Source: JAUWKC01 sp035527845 (GTDB taxonomy: Bacteria > Planctomycetota > Phycisphaerae > Sedimentisphaerales > Anaerobacaceae). From it: 64,000 nucleotides of DNA. Positions 44,477 to 52,829 of the stretch are shown here, piece after piece (the stretch's first letter is position 1; each line of letters starts with the position of its first letter). Under the pieces are notes generated by a model. It saw only the letters and a program-made list of their open reading frames with translations, searched no databases and had not been told where the DNA came from. Made by a program: the position numbers and the translations under genes. The stretch covers positions 28,123 through 92,122 of the forward strand of contig DATKZT010000073.1 of assembly GCA_035527845.1 (NCBI GenBank). The letters are read 5' to 3'.

Positions 44477-45579
44477 CCGGGCGACGCGCCGGAGCGTGTG
44501 AGAGTGTTTTGCAGGAACCTGAAGTGGGGACCAACGGAAGGAAGGTTTTGGTTGCGGTGAGCGGGGGTGTGGACAGCTCGACCGCAGCGGCATTGTTGCT
44601 GGAGGCCGGTTTTGCATGTACCGGCGTGTTCATGATTACCAATGCGCATTACGAGCGTGCGCAGTCTCAGGCCGAAGATGCGGCCAGGCGACTGGGGATA
44701 AGACTTGACGTGCTCGACCTTCGTCAGGAGTTTGAGCAAATTATCGAGTATTTGTGTAGTGAATATGCGAAAGGTCGGACTCCTAATCCGTGCGTGGTCT
44801 GCAACAGTCACATAAAGTTTGGCAAGTTATGGGAGTTTGCGCGTCGCCGGGGCTTGGATCATCTGTCGACAGGTCATTATGCACGGGTAATCAACGACAG
44901 CGAAAGCTTTGGTTTGTACAGCGGCACTGATTCATCCAAGGACCAATCTTACGCCATGTCGATGATAGACAAACAGATGCTGGCGCACATGGTCCTGCCG
45001 ATCGGCAATCATTCCAAGAAGCAGGTGCGCGAGCTGGCGGCGAGGTTCGGGCTTGGCACGGAGCACCGGAGCGAATCACAGGAGATATGCTTCATACCGG
45101 ATAATGATTATGTGGCGGTGCTGGAAAAACGATGCCCTGAACTGGCGCGTCGCGGCCGAATAGTAGACAGTGGCGGGAAGGTTCTGGGTGAACACCTCGG
45201 TGTTCACAGGTTCACAGTGGGGCAGAGGCGAGGCCTGGGTATGGCGATGGGCCGACCTTACTATGTAGTTGGAATCGAGGCGGCGACGAATACGGTCACG
45301 CTGGGGCCGAAAGAGGAGGTTATGCACAGAAAGCTTTTGGCGCGCGGCGTGAACTGGCTGACGGATGGATTTGTGGGGAGCTTTCGCGCGAAGGTAAAAA
45401 TACGGTATAACGACGAGGGTTCCTGGGCGGCGGTCACGCCGGAGGCGGGGGCCGTTGTAATCGAGTTTGACGAGCCGAAGCTGGCGATAACACCCGGGCA
45501 GCTTGCGGTTTTTTACGTTGAGGACAAGAACGGCAGCAGAGTGATCGGGGGCGGATGGATAGAGGAGACAGCCGATTGA
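44473..45579 (+). CDS. mnmA: tRNA-specific 2-thiouridylase
   Basis: Up to 368 residues. VLVAVSGGVDSSTAAALLL is the PP-loop; PNPCVVCN and SESQEICFIPD hold the two catalytic cysteines; HRFTVGQRRGLGMAMGRPYYV and the C-terminal beta-barrel match MnmA. It thiolates U34 of Lys, Glu and Gln tRNAs. The frame can begin with TTG at 44473, overlapping the upstream stop, but GTG 44524 with AGGA seven bases before it and only seven residues before the PP-loop strand is more natural. Confidence 0.93.
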   Translation: MTGRRAGACESVLQEPEVGTNGRKVLVAVSGGVDSSTAAALLLEAGFACTGVFMITNAHYERAQSQAEDAARRLGIRLDVLDLRQEFEQIIEYLCSEYAKGRTPNPCVVCNSHIKFGKLWEFARRRGLDHLSTGHYARVINDSESFGLYSGTDSSKDQSYAMSMIDKQMLAHMVLPIGNHSKKQVRELAARFGLGTEHRSESQEICFIPDNDYVAVLEKRCPELARRGRIVDSGGKVLGEHLGVHRFTVGQRRGLGMAMGRPYYVVGIEAATNTVTLGPKEEVMHRKLLARGVNWLTDGFVGSFRAKVKIRYNDEGSWAAVTPEAGAVVIEFDEPKLAITPGQLAVFYVEDKNGSRVIGGGWIEETAD

Positions 45580-45622
45580 AAACCGAGGGGCAACGGACCA
45601 GGGCAGGGTACGAGGGTCGATA

Positions 45623-46672
45623 ATGCAAAGCGGCGACGACATTTTGAAGCTGCTGATTGAAGAAGGGCTTGAGGCGGCGAGGAAGATGGAGCGGGGTCTG
45701 ATTCTCCAGCCCGGCTCGGTCGGGGACTGCATACTGACGCTGCCATTGGTTAGATTCATGAAAGAGTGCCTCGCTCTGGGCGGAGTGGACATTCTTGGAC
45801 ACACGGAGTATATCGGCATTTTTCCCGGCAGGAGCTGTGCGGACGGCATCCGGTCGATTGATTCGGTGGACCTGCATCGCCTGTTTACAGAAGCAAGGAC
45901 GTTTGACCTTCCGGACGGGGACCCGTTGATAAACGCATTTGCGGATTATGCGTGGATTGTCACTTTTTTGGGCGAGCCGAACAGCGACTTTGAACAGAAC
46001 CTTATTTTCACAGCCAATTGCAGTCGCAGCACGGCGGTTGTAGCTTTGTCAATGCATCCGCCTCAGAAGTCTTCGAGGCACATAGCCGAATTTTACATTG
46101 AGCAATTTGCCGCAGAAAGCGGGATGTCTTTGGAGGCGCGGCGAATGAGTGCGGACGATATACTTCTAAGAGCAACCGAAGGGGATACAAGAAGAGGGCG
46201 AGAACTGCTTGCGGAATCAGGGATAGATTTTTCGGAGCAGATAGTAGTAATCCAGCCTGGCAGCGGGGGCCTGGAAAAGTGCTGGCACCTGGACAATTTT
46301 CTGGCTCTGGCAGACGAGCTGGGTCGGCAAGGCAAGAGGGTGATATTTCTGCTTGGGCCGGCAGAGTCGGAGCGATTCGGTCAAGGGGCGATGGCGGGCC
46401 TGGCAGCATCGGGGAGGTGTCTGGCGAATCTATCGCTGACGGAAGTTGTGGAACTGCTGCAGTGTACGGACAGCTTCATCGGCAATGACAGCGGGATCAC
46501 GCATTTGGCGGCGGGCCTGGGAGTGAAGACTTTTGCAGTTTTCGGTCCTACCGATCCTGAAGTGTACAAACCTATCGGTCCGGCGGTACGAGTATTCAGA
46601 AGCTCTAAGTCAGGTTTTTCAACGAAGCCCTCGGTGAGGCTGCAACAGGAGATTCTGGAGTGTTTAACATGA
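45623..46672 (+). CDS. Glycosyltransferase family 9 (heptosyltransferase-like)
   Basis: 349 residues. LILQPGSVGDCILTLPLVR is the GT9 N-terminal loop, VVIQPGSGGLEKCWHLDNF opens the second Rossmann domain, and SFIGNDSGITHLAAGLGVKT with FAVFGPTDPEVYKPIG is the sugar-nucleotide-binding signature. It would add a heptose or similar sugar to the LPS core. It stands directly before lpxD and lpxI. The acceptor and donor are not identifiable from sequence alone. Confidence 0.87.
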   Translation: MQSGDDILKLLIEEGLEAARKMERGLILQPGSVGDCILTLPLVRFMKECLALGGVDILGHTEYIGIFPGRSCADGIRSIDSVDLHRLFTEARTFDLPDGDPLINAFADYAWIVTFLGEPNSDFEQNLIFTANCSRSTAVVALSMHPPQKSSRHIAEFYIEQFAAESGMSLEARRMSADDILLRATEGDTRRGRELLAESGIDFSEQIVVIQPGSGGLEKCWHLDNFLALADELGRQGKRVIFLLGPAESERFGQGAMAGLAASGRCLANLSLTEVVELLQCTDSFIGNDSGITHLAAGLGVKTFAVFGPTDPEVYKPIGPAVRVFRSSKSGFSTKPSVRLQQEILECLT

Positions 46673-46783
46673 TGACGGTGGCGAAAGGCTCGGTGGGCAT
46701 TTTTTCGGGCAGTTATAAACGGTGCTGGAGGTCCGCTCGTGATGTCGTCAGCCCGGCTTGGCGGGCTCATCGGGTGCATACAG

Positions 46784-46811
46784 TTGACCGGATGTGTTGT
46801 TGTGCTATAAT
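46784..46811 (+). promoter_or_regulatory. Promoter of lpxD
   Basis: TTGACC (46784-46789) and TATAAT (46806-46811), spacing 16; an AAGGA ribosome site precedes the ATG at 46889. Confidence 0.65.
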
Positions 46812-46888
46812 AGGGCGGCGGGGATTACTTTGAACGGTCTCCGGAAGGAACGGTAGACGTCGGACATTAAGAATAAGGACGATTTTTG

Positions 46889-47959
46889 ATGCAGGACAAG
46901 ACCTTAGGTGAACTGGCCGAATACGTGGGTGGTCGGGTCTGTGGGGATCCGAACGTCATAATACGGTCTGCCTCGACTCTGGGGCGGGCAGAGGAAGGTG
47001 ACATTAGTTTCCTGGCGAACACCAGGTATGAAAAGCAACTGCATGCGACCAGAGCCAGCGCCGTGATAGTAGGGCGAGAGACGCTGAATGTGGCGGTTCC
47101 GCTTCTGGTAGCGGAGGACCCGTACTACGCATTTATGCAGATTATGGTGCTGTTGCATGGGCACCGTAAGCACAAGAAGGTTGGTATCAGTGGACGGGCG
47201 TCAATCTCCGATAGCGCAAAGGTCGGCGTAGACTGCCATATCCACGATTTTGTAACGATAGCCGACGATGCACAAGTGGGGGACGGGTGTATTTTTTATC
47301 CTGGTGTTCACATCGGCCAAGGTGCTCAGGTGGGCAACGACTGCATATTCTATGCGAATGTGACTGTTTACGACGGCATCCAAATAGGCAACCGAGTGAT
47401 TATCAATGCGAATTCGACGATCGGGGAAGACGGGTTTGGGTACGCCAGCCATAAAGGTGTTCACCACAAGATACCTCAGACGGGGATAGTAGTGATAGAA
47501 GATGATGTGGAAATAGGGGCGTGCTGCGGAATCGAGCGAGGTACGTTGGGCGACACGGTGATAGGGCAAGGCAGCAAATTAGGCGATCTGGTGGCGATTG
47601 GTCACGGCACGAAAATAGGCGCGCACTGTTTGCTGGTTGCTCAGGTAGGTATTGCCGGCTCGACGACTCTGGGTCATCACTGCGTGGTTGGGGGCCAGGT
47701 GGGGGTTGTCGGGCACGTAAACATCGGAAATAACGTGACGATTGCGGCGCAGGCCGGGGTAATCAACAATGTTCCGGACGGGATGGTGGTGTTAGGAGCG
47801 CCGGCTATTGAGGCGAACCAAGGCAAGCGAGCGTACAGCATGATCCAATACCTTCCTGAGATGCGCCAGAACCTTCGCAACCTTCAAAGCCAAGTCGAAC
47901 GAATCGTCATATCTATGGAATCCGGTCTCGGCAAGTCGGCTGATCAAGACAAGGGGTGA
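46889..47959 (+). CDS. lpxD: UDP-3-O-acylglucosamine N-acyltransferase
   Basis: 356 residues from ATG 46889 (a TTG three bases earlier is less likely). The N-terminal uridine-binding domain has GDISFLANTRYEKQL; a left-handed beta-helix of about ten hexapeptide repeats follows. GEDGFGYASHKGVHHKIPQ and GHGTKIGAHCLLVAQVGIAG are the LpxD core, with the catalytic His in the GHGTKIG loop. It adds the second acyl chain in lipid A synthesis, direct evidence for an LPS-type outer membrane. Confidence 0.94.
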   Translation: MQDKTLGELAEYVGGRVCGDPNVIIRSASTLGRAEEGDISFLANTRYEKQLHATRASAVIVGRETLNVAVPLLVAEDPYYAFMQIMVLLHGHRKHKKVGISGRASISDSAKVGVDCHIHDFVTIADDAQVGDGCIFYPGVHIGQGAQVGNDCIFYANVTVYDGIQIGNRVIINANSTIGEDGFGYASHKGVHHKIPQTGIVVIEDDVEIGACCGIERGTLGDTVIGQGSKLGDLVAIGHGTKIGAHCLLVAQVGIAGSTTLGHHCVVGGQVGVVGHVNIGNNVTIAAQAGVINNVPDGMVVLGAPAIEANQGKRAYSMIQYLPEMRQNLRNLQSQVERIVISMESGLGKSADQDKG

Positions 47960-47988
47960 GCATCGCTGCGAGTGTGGCAAATATCACT

Positions 47989-48825
47989 ATGAAGAGTGAG
48001 AGAGTGGTTGGTTTGATAGCCGGCGAAGGGAGACTTCCGTTTCTGGTAGCGGCCGGAGCGAAGCGGGCGGGATTAAAAGTGGTGTGCGTGGGTTTGGCAG
48101 ACAATGTGGAGGCATCTCTGGCGAGCAAGGTTGACATTTATTACGAGGCAGCGATTGCTCGACCCGGCAGCTGGATACGGAGGCTCAGGAGGCATGGAGT
48201 AAATCGAGCAGTAATGGTCGGGCGGGTAGCGAAAGGCAGGATTTTTACACCCTGGCGCATTTTACGTTACCTGCCGGACTGGCGGGCAGTAAGGATATGG
48301 TACTGGCGGCTGCGCAGAAAACCTAAGCAAAATGACATGGTCCTTGGCGCCTTGGCTGACGAGCTGGCCAGCGGCGGTATAGTGTTGGAGAGTTCTACGA
48401 TGTACTGCAAAGAGCATCTGGCAGCGGCCGGTGTGCTGACGAAGCATCAGCCGAGCGCATCGGTCAAGGGCGACATTGAATTCGGGTGGCAAATAGTCAA
48501 GAAGCTGGGAGAGCTGGATATCGGTCAGGCGATAGCGGTCAAGGAGAGAGAGGTAATCGCCGTCGAGGCGATAGAGGGCACTGCGAAGATGATCGAGCGT
48601 GCGGGGCAATACTGTAAATCGGGCGGCTGGACGCTGATCAAGACGGCCAAGCCAAATCAGGACGAGCGATTTGATATGCCGTGTGTGGGTCCGGACACCA
48701 TCCGAAGTCTGGCGGAGAACGCGGCGAAATGCCTGGTTTTGGAGGCGGAGCGAACAATAATCATCGACAAGGCCGAGACGATAGAGCTTGCCGACCGGCT
48801 GGGTATTGCCATCGTGGGACACTGA
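47989..48825 (+). CDS. lpxI: UDP-2,3-diacylglucosamine diphosphatase, LpxI type
   Basis: 278 residues from ATG 47989 (MKSERVVGLIAGEGRLPFL, the family's normal start); a GTG at 47956 overlapping the lpxD stop would add 11 unusual residues. RRHGVNRAVMVGRVAKGRIF and the C-terminal DERFDMPCVGPDTI are LpxI hallmarks. It cleaves UDP-2,3-diacylglucosamine to lipid X, replacing LpxH. Immediately follows lpxD and precedes the double kinase. Confidence 0.92.
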   Translation: MKSERVVGLIAGEGRLPFLVAAGAKRAGLKVVCVGLADNVEASLASKVDIYYEAAIARPGSWIRRLRRHGVNRAVMVGRVAKGRIFTPWRILRYLPDWRAVRIWYWRLRRKPKQNDMVLGALADELASGGIVLESSTMYCKEHLAAAGVLTKHQPSASVKGDIEFGWQIVKKLGELDIGQAIAVKEREVIAVEAIEGTAKMIERAGQYCKSGGWTLIKTAKPNQDERFDMPCVGPDTIRSLAENAAKCLVLEAERTIIIDKAETIELADRLGIAIVGH

Positions 48826-48826
48826 T

Positions 48827-50335
48827 ATGGATGTCGCTTGTTTCGAGACCATACGAGATAATAACGTGAAGTTATGTATCCACACGAGCTTCCGCAATAA
48901 TGCTTTTGAGCGCGCTCTGTTGGGAGGTGAAAGAGCGATTCGCCGATACTGCGGTCTGACGACAGTTTTGTCATCCGAGTTTACACGAGTTTATAGACTT
49001 ACGGTCGGATTCGAAGGCGGCACCAGGGGTCTGTATTTTAAGCGATATCTGTCGAGGTCTCTCTGGGATTTTGTCAAGCAACTGGTACGCGCCAGCAAAG
49101 CCAAACGCGCTTTGAGAGGGTGCCTGATGCTGGAAGAGAATGGCTTTAAGACCAGTCCCGTCGTTGCGGCAGGCGAGCGTATATTTGGCTTTATGACGAC
49201 TACAAGCTTTCTGGTCACCTCGGAAATTGAAACGGCCAAGGGAATTCATCAATGGCTCTCGGATGGTTTCGGAGAGTTGTCCGGTGAACAATTAGAGCTC
49301 AAACGGGATTTGATACGGGCCTTTGGCCGAACCATAGGCCGGATGCATGCGGCGGGTATCTTTCATGGTGACCTGCGTTTGGCGAATGTGCTGGCAAGGC
49401 GGGAGAAGAACGGCTGGGAGTTTTTCTTCCTCGACAATGAGCGAACGAGGAAGTTCCGGAAGCTCCCGGGCCGCCTTCGATTGAAGAACCTCGTGCAGGC
49501 AAACATGATTGAGCAGGACATTACCAATACCGACCGTATGAGGTTTTTCCGAGAGTACAAGGGTGAAAACGCAATAAGCCGAAGGGAAGCAGAACGGCTG
49601 ACCGGAAAGATTCTGAAAAAGACGAGTCGGCGCCTGCATTGCAGAAACAAGCGTGACAGAGGTGCGAAGGTATATCTTAGAACAAACAAGAATTACCTTC
49701 GAATCCGCGAGGGGGGCAGAATTGCGGTATTCGACAGAGTTTTCTATCAGGCAGCCGAGTCGATGGATTTGATTAGGCAAATAGACGCGCTGATGGATGC
49801 GGGTGAGGTCCTCAAGAGTGACGGAAGCTCCTACGTGTCGCGGGTGACCTGTAACGGCAAGGACATCGTTGTCAAACGATACAATCACCGGGGGCTGATT
49901 CATTCGCTGCGTCATACAATAAAGAAGTCGCGTGCCCGTCGCTGCTGGCTGAATGCACACCGGCTCGGGGTGCTGAACATAGCCACGCCGAAGCCGCTGG
50001 CGTACATTGAGCGGCGCAAAGGGGGGCTGCTGTGGGAATCTTATTTCATAACCAAATATGTGAAAGGACAGCGTCTGTACGATTTTCTGAGAGAAGATTC
50101 AAGAGGCTGCAAGGAGCGTGCTGACCTGGCCGAACAGTTGCAGGAGCTGCTCGAACAGTTGAGTAAACATCGCATCACACACGGGGATTTGAAACATACA
50201 AATATCCTGGTCACAGACAACGGTCCCGTCCTGACGGATCTTGACGCAATGGAAGTGCACAAACTGGGGTGGCGCTTCAGACTCAAGAAGAGAAAGGACC
50301 TCTCATTATTGGAAAAGCTCGTGTTCAAATCATAG
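48827..50335 (+). CDS. Double Kdo/WaaP-like LPS kinase (two kinase domains in one chain)
   Basis: 502 residues from ATG 48827, one base after the lpxI stop. Domain 1 (about 40-265) has the ATP lysine in GLYFKRYL (Lys72), catalytic loop FHGDLRLANVL (Asp182, Asn187) and metal aspartate LDNE (Asp203). Domain 2 (about 285-495) has IVVKRYN (Lys350), THGDLKHTNIL (Asp454, Asn459) and LTDLDAM (Asp471). Both have all key residues, so both may be active. They resemble the WaaP/KdkA lipopolysaccharide kinase family that phosphorylates Kdo or heptose. The position after lpxI supports a role in LPS core modification. Confidence 0.8.
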   Translation: MDVACFETIRDNNVKLCIHTSFRNNAFERALLGGERAIRRYCGLTTVLSSEFTRVYRLTVGFEGGTRGLYFKRYLSRSLWDFVKQLVRASKAKRALRGCLMLEENGFKTSPVVAAGERIFGFMTTTSFLVTSEIETAKGIHQWLSDGFGELSGEQLELKRDLIRAFGRTIGRMHAAGIFHGDLRLANVLARREKNGWEFFFLDNERTRKFRKLPGRLRLKNLVQANMIEQDITNTDRMRFFREYKGENAISRREAERLTGKILKKTSRRLHCRNKRDRGAKVYLRTNKNYLRIREGGRIAVFDRVFYQAAESMDLIRQIDALMDAGEVLKSDGSSYVSRVTCNGKDIVVKRYNHRGLIHSLRHTIKKSRARRCWLNAHRLGVLNIATPKPLAYIERRKGGLLWESYFITKYVKGQRLYDFLREDSRGCKERADLAEQLQELLEQLSKHRITHGDLKHTNILVTDNGPVLTDLDAMEVHKLGWRFRLKKRKDLSLLEKLVFKS

Positions 50336-50407
50336 GGGGCCCGCGTGGGCATCCGCGAGCTGCCTGAAGGGATCATTCAATCTGGAGCGTCGCTGGAGAC
50401 AAGGTAA

Positions 50408-50590
50408 ATGCTGAGAGAATTCGGCGTTGACGATACTAACGAATATTGGCGAGAGCGAAGAAGAACGGGCAGAACCTCCGAAAGGCGGCTTCACCGGTTT
50501 TTGAGCACGCTTGTCGACAAGGTTTTCCCGTCCGGCGCGAAAAGTTGCCGAGAGAACGAGACGTCGCCTTCTCAGAAAAGACTGGTTTGA
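50408..50590 (+). pseudogene. Possible truncated class I methyltransferase N-terminus
   Basis: MLREFGVDDTNEYWRERRRT and RRLHRFLSTLVDKVFPSGAK resemble the N-terminal lead into a SAM-binding domain (the next residues would be VxELGCG), but the frame loses the motif immediately afterwards. This could be a chance likeness. Confidence 0.3.
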
Positions 50591-50688
50591 CAAGTAAACT
50601 GGTCTGCACAGCATTTGAGCGAGGCAACACCGAGGTGCGGCGTCCGTTTTGGGAAGTCACTTTAGCGCAAGGTGCAAGGCAGTCAACA

Positions 50689-50999
50689 TCAAATGCTGAA
50701 TAGCTGAGTGTTCAGAAAGAGAGCGTTGCCCCACATAATCAGCCCCCGGGGATCGTACTTAGGTTTGAATATGTCATAAAGTACGAATCCATGTTCTCGC
50801 AAAACAGGTCGATCTCACTGTAAAGGGCACCGCCGCCGTACGCGGGGTTAAACCATATTTCCGTGTACACCAGGAGCGTTGAATTGCGCAGGACCCGCAC
50901 GGCACCACGAAGCGCCTTCAGTTCCGCGGCGTGGATATCGAGCTTAATAACCTGAATGGACGGGTTCCCATTGCGCTGCGCCCAAATTCGGTATGTCAA
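50689..50999 (-). pseudogene. FkbM-family methyltransferase remnant, N-terminally truncated and frameshifted
   Basis: The first frame reads IQVIKLDIHAAELKALRGA and LLVYTEIWFNPAYGGGALYS, characteristic of the FkbM C-terminal half, then changes frame near 50800. The other frame continues with REHGFVLYDIFKPKYDPRGL and MWGNALFLNTQLFSI to a stop at 50689. One T missing from the TTTT run in the coding strand restores a single frame. The N-terminal half, including the SAM motif, was not found. Confidence 0.65.
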
Positions 51000-51209
51000 A
51001 TGGGCGCAAAAAGTGGTTGAAAAAACGAGGGGGCGACTGGGTAGAAAGATGAATCATACAATCGCGTGAACCCGGCGCAATTGATTGGGACACTCAAGTC
51101 TCTGTGGGCGGAACAGACGTATCTGTTCAGATGTGTCCGGCCGAGGGGCTGAACGCATTATCGTCACAGTCAACCGGCGGCTTTCCCCGGTGAAAGAAAC
51201 GTCTCGCCG

Positions 51210-51835
51210 CTAAGAGATATGCGGCCGTGACTTATCGGGGGACAGGACTACTTCTATTCCATGACAGGGGAAAACATAACACAGGTACTGTTCATAAAGC
51301 TCCTGCACCGACCGATGGCAGTTGAATAAGAAGCCGAGAGGTTTCTTTATCTGCCGTGAAAGCCAGAACGGAGACCTGAAGACGAGTCTTTGGGAGATGA
51401 CGTTTAATCTTATGTCCGTGTAGAAATTCGGGACTTTTCTCCTTAGCTGCTTCTCTTCAGCCACAAAATAGTAGAAAGTATACAGGCCGAAAAATCTCTT
51501 GTGCGTGTAGTCAGAGTAGTAATACGGATTGGAAAAATGAGGAACAAAGACATGGGCCCGTCCATTTTCTTTCAGCACCCTTACGATATCCCGCACCAGG
51601 CGTTCAAATTCATTTATGTCCTCGAGCACACTTCTGCAATGTATCTCGTCCACCGAGTTGTCGGGCAGAAACTCAAGGCCGTTCTCCATATCTGCAACAA
51701 TATCGACGCCGGGCAGGTCCACCTTGTCGATGCCGATTCTGCCCGGCTTCTTCTTCCGGCCACATCCCAGCTCGAAATTACCTTTTCGCCGCTATTCAAT
51801 AAAGCGTCAAGGTCGATCTTTATCGTGGCAATCAT
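51210..51835 (-). pseudogene. Class I SAM-dependent methyltransferase, frameshifted near its N-terminus
   Basis: The N-terminus MIATIKIDLDALLNSGEK is read from 51835 in one frame, while FELGCGRKKKPGRIGIDKVD (SAM motif I) and the remaining body MDLPGVDIVADMENGLEFLP to the stop at 51210 lie in another. The switch is at the A-run in coding strand GCGAAAAGG (51783-51786); one extra A joins both into about 207 residues. The body has LVRDIVRVLKENGRAHVFVP, the normal fold end. It may be a recent loss or a sequencing error. The start overlaps the upstream glycosyltransferase by 29 bases. Confidence 0.7.
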
Positions 51836-52829
51836 CGCTCTTAACGGACTCCTGAATCATGTCAATAAGGCGTTTTCCAATTACCTCGACGTCGAAAGAT
51901 TTCACCCACAGTCGCGCCTGTCGGCCCATTTTCCTTCTCAACTCGGCGCTCTCGATCAACCTGCCTATGTTGCTGACCCATTCCGAACTATTTGTCGCGT
52001 GAAAGCCGGTAACACCCTCTGTTACGTATTCGGCGTTGACGCCGACAGGGGAAGTGACCGCGGGCAGCCCGGCCGCAGCATACTGAAGCAGCTTGAAGCC
52101 GCATTTGCCCCTTGTGAATCGATCGTCGGGCAATGGCGCAAGACCGATATCACTCGTGAGCAAATCCTGCACCTGCGACTGCTCGGACCACGGACGCTTC
52201 TCCACCTTCGCATTCGCCAGGTCGAAGAAGTCGTCACATATTATTCGCAGGACAACCTTATCAAATTTAACGGCTATTTCCTCGATTACAGGTCTTATCG
52301 CTGACAGATATGGCAGAGTGCTTTTGCTGCCGATCCAGACGAGGCGGATCTTTCCATCACCGGGCGGCTGCGCCTGCACCTCGTAAGCACCGGTATCGAG
52401 GCCCGTCGGCAGAATGTTGACGCTGCGAGTAAATTCTCGCGCATGGCGCGAGAGATAGTCATTACCGGCTATTACGAGGTCGGCCAGTCTAACCGTTCTT
52501 CGAAAGGACCGCTGTCGTTTGCGACTGGGCCTCTCAGGATGACTGTCACGATACATCACGGCGTCATCAAAATCGTAAATGATCTTTCTCCCATAACGAC
52601 GCAGCCGGATGGCATCGAACAGACTCAGCCGTTTCTTGTGAATAAAGACGCAGTCGAAATAAGCCGATTGTTTGAGAAGGTTTCGCCTGGCCAGCGTGCC
52701 AGGAGGCAGCTTGGCAACGTGACAAAAGATACCTTTTGCACGCATGTTATCGAGATGTATTGCGATTCGCTGCCTGAAACTCCCGCGGTCCGGATTGTTG
52801 CTTATTACCAGCAGGTTCATGCGCCTCAC
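51807..52829 (-). CDS. Glycosyltransferase family 4
   Basis: 340 residues (GTG 52829, overlapping the upstream stop as GTGA; ATG 52820 is an alternative). The N-terminal Rossmann half contains YDFDDAVMYRDSHPERPSRK; the C-terminal half has SDIGLAPLPDDRFTRGKCGF with KLLQYAAAGLPAVTSPVGVN, the GT4 donor-site region where an E-rich motif is replaced by KCGFKLLQYAA as in related family members. Probably assembles a surface polysaccharide; donor unknown. Co-transcribed with the following GT4 gene. Confidence 0.82.
   Translation of the reverse strand: MRRMNLLVISNNPDRGSFRQRIAIHLDNMRAKGIFCHVAKLPPGTLARRNLLKQSAYFDCVFIHKKRLSLFDAIRLRRYGRKIIYDFDDAVMYRDSHPERPSRKRQRSFRRTVRLADLVIAGNDYLSRHAREFTRSVNILPTGLDTGAYEVQAQPPGDGKIRLVWIGSKSTLPYLSAIRPVIEEIAVKFDKVVLRIICDDFFDLANAKVEKRPWSEQSQVQDLLTSDIGLAPLPDDRFTRGKCGFKLLQYAAAGLPAVTSPVGVNAEYVTEGVTGFHATNSSEWVSNIGRLIESAELRRKMGRQARLWVKSFDVEVIGKRLIDMIQESVKSDDCHDKDRP

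Larger units (their letters stand above)
50336..51209. other. Gene-poor stretch with methyltransferase remnants
   Basis: No intact gene recognised. It contains a truncated methyltransferase-like start on the plus strand (50408-50590) and a frameshifted FkbM C-terminus on the minus strand (50689-50999). The rest, about 51000-51209, shows nothing I can support. Confidence 0.5.

Noticed and set aside
46751..46767. Hairpin AGCCCG/CGGGCT before lpxD as a terminator
   Set aside because: No T-run follows; it could be chance pairing.
50446..50703. Plus-strand frame of 85 codons
   Set aside because: It overlaps remnant material, has no recognisable family and crosses the start of the FkbM remnant.
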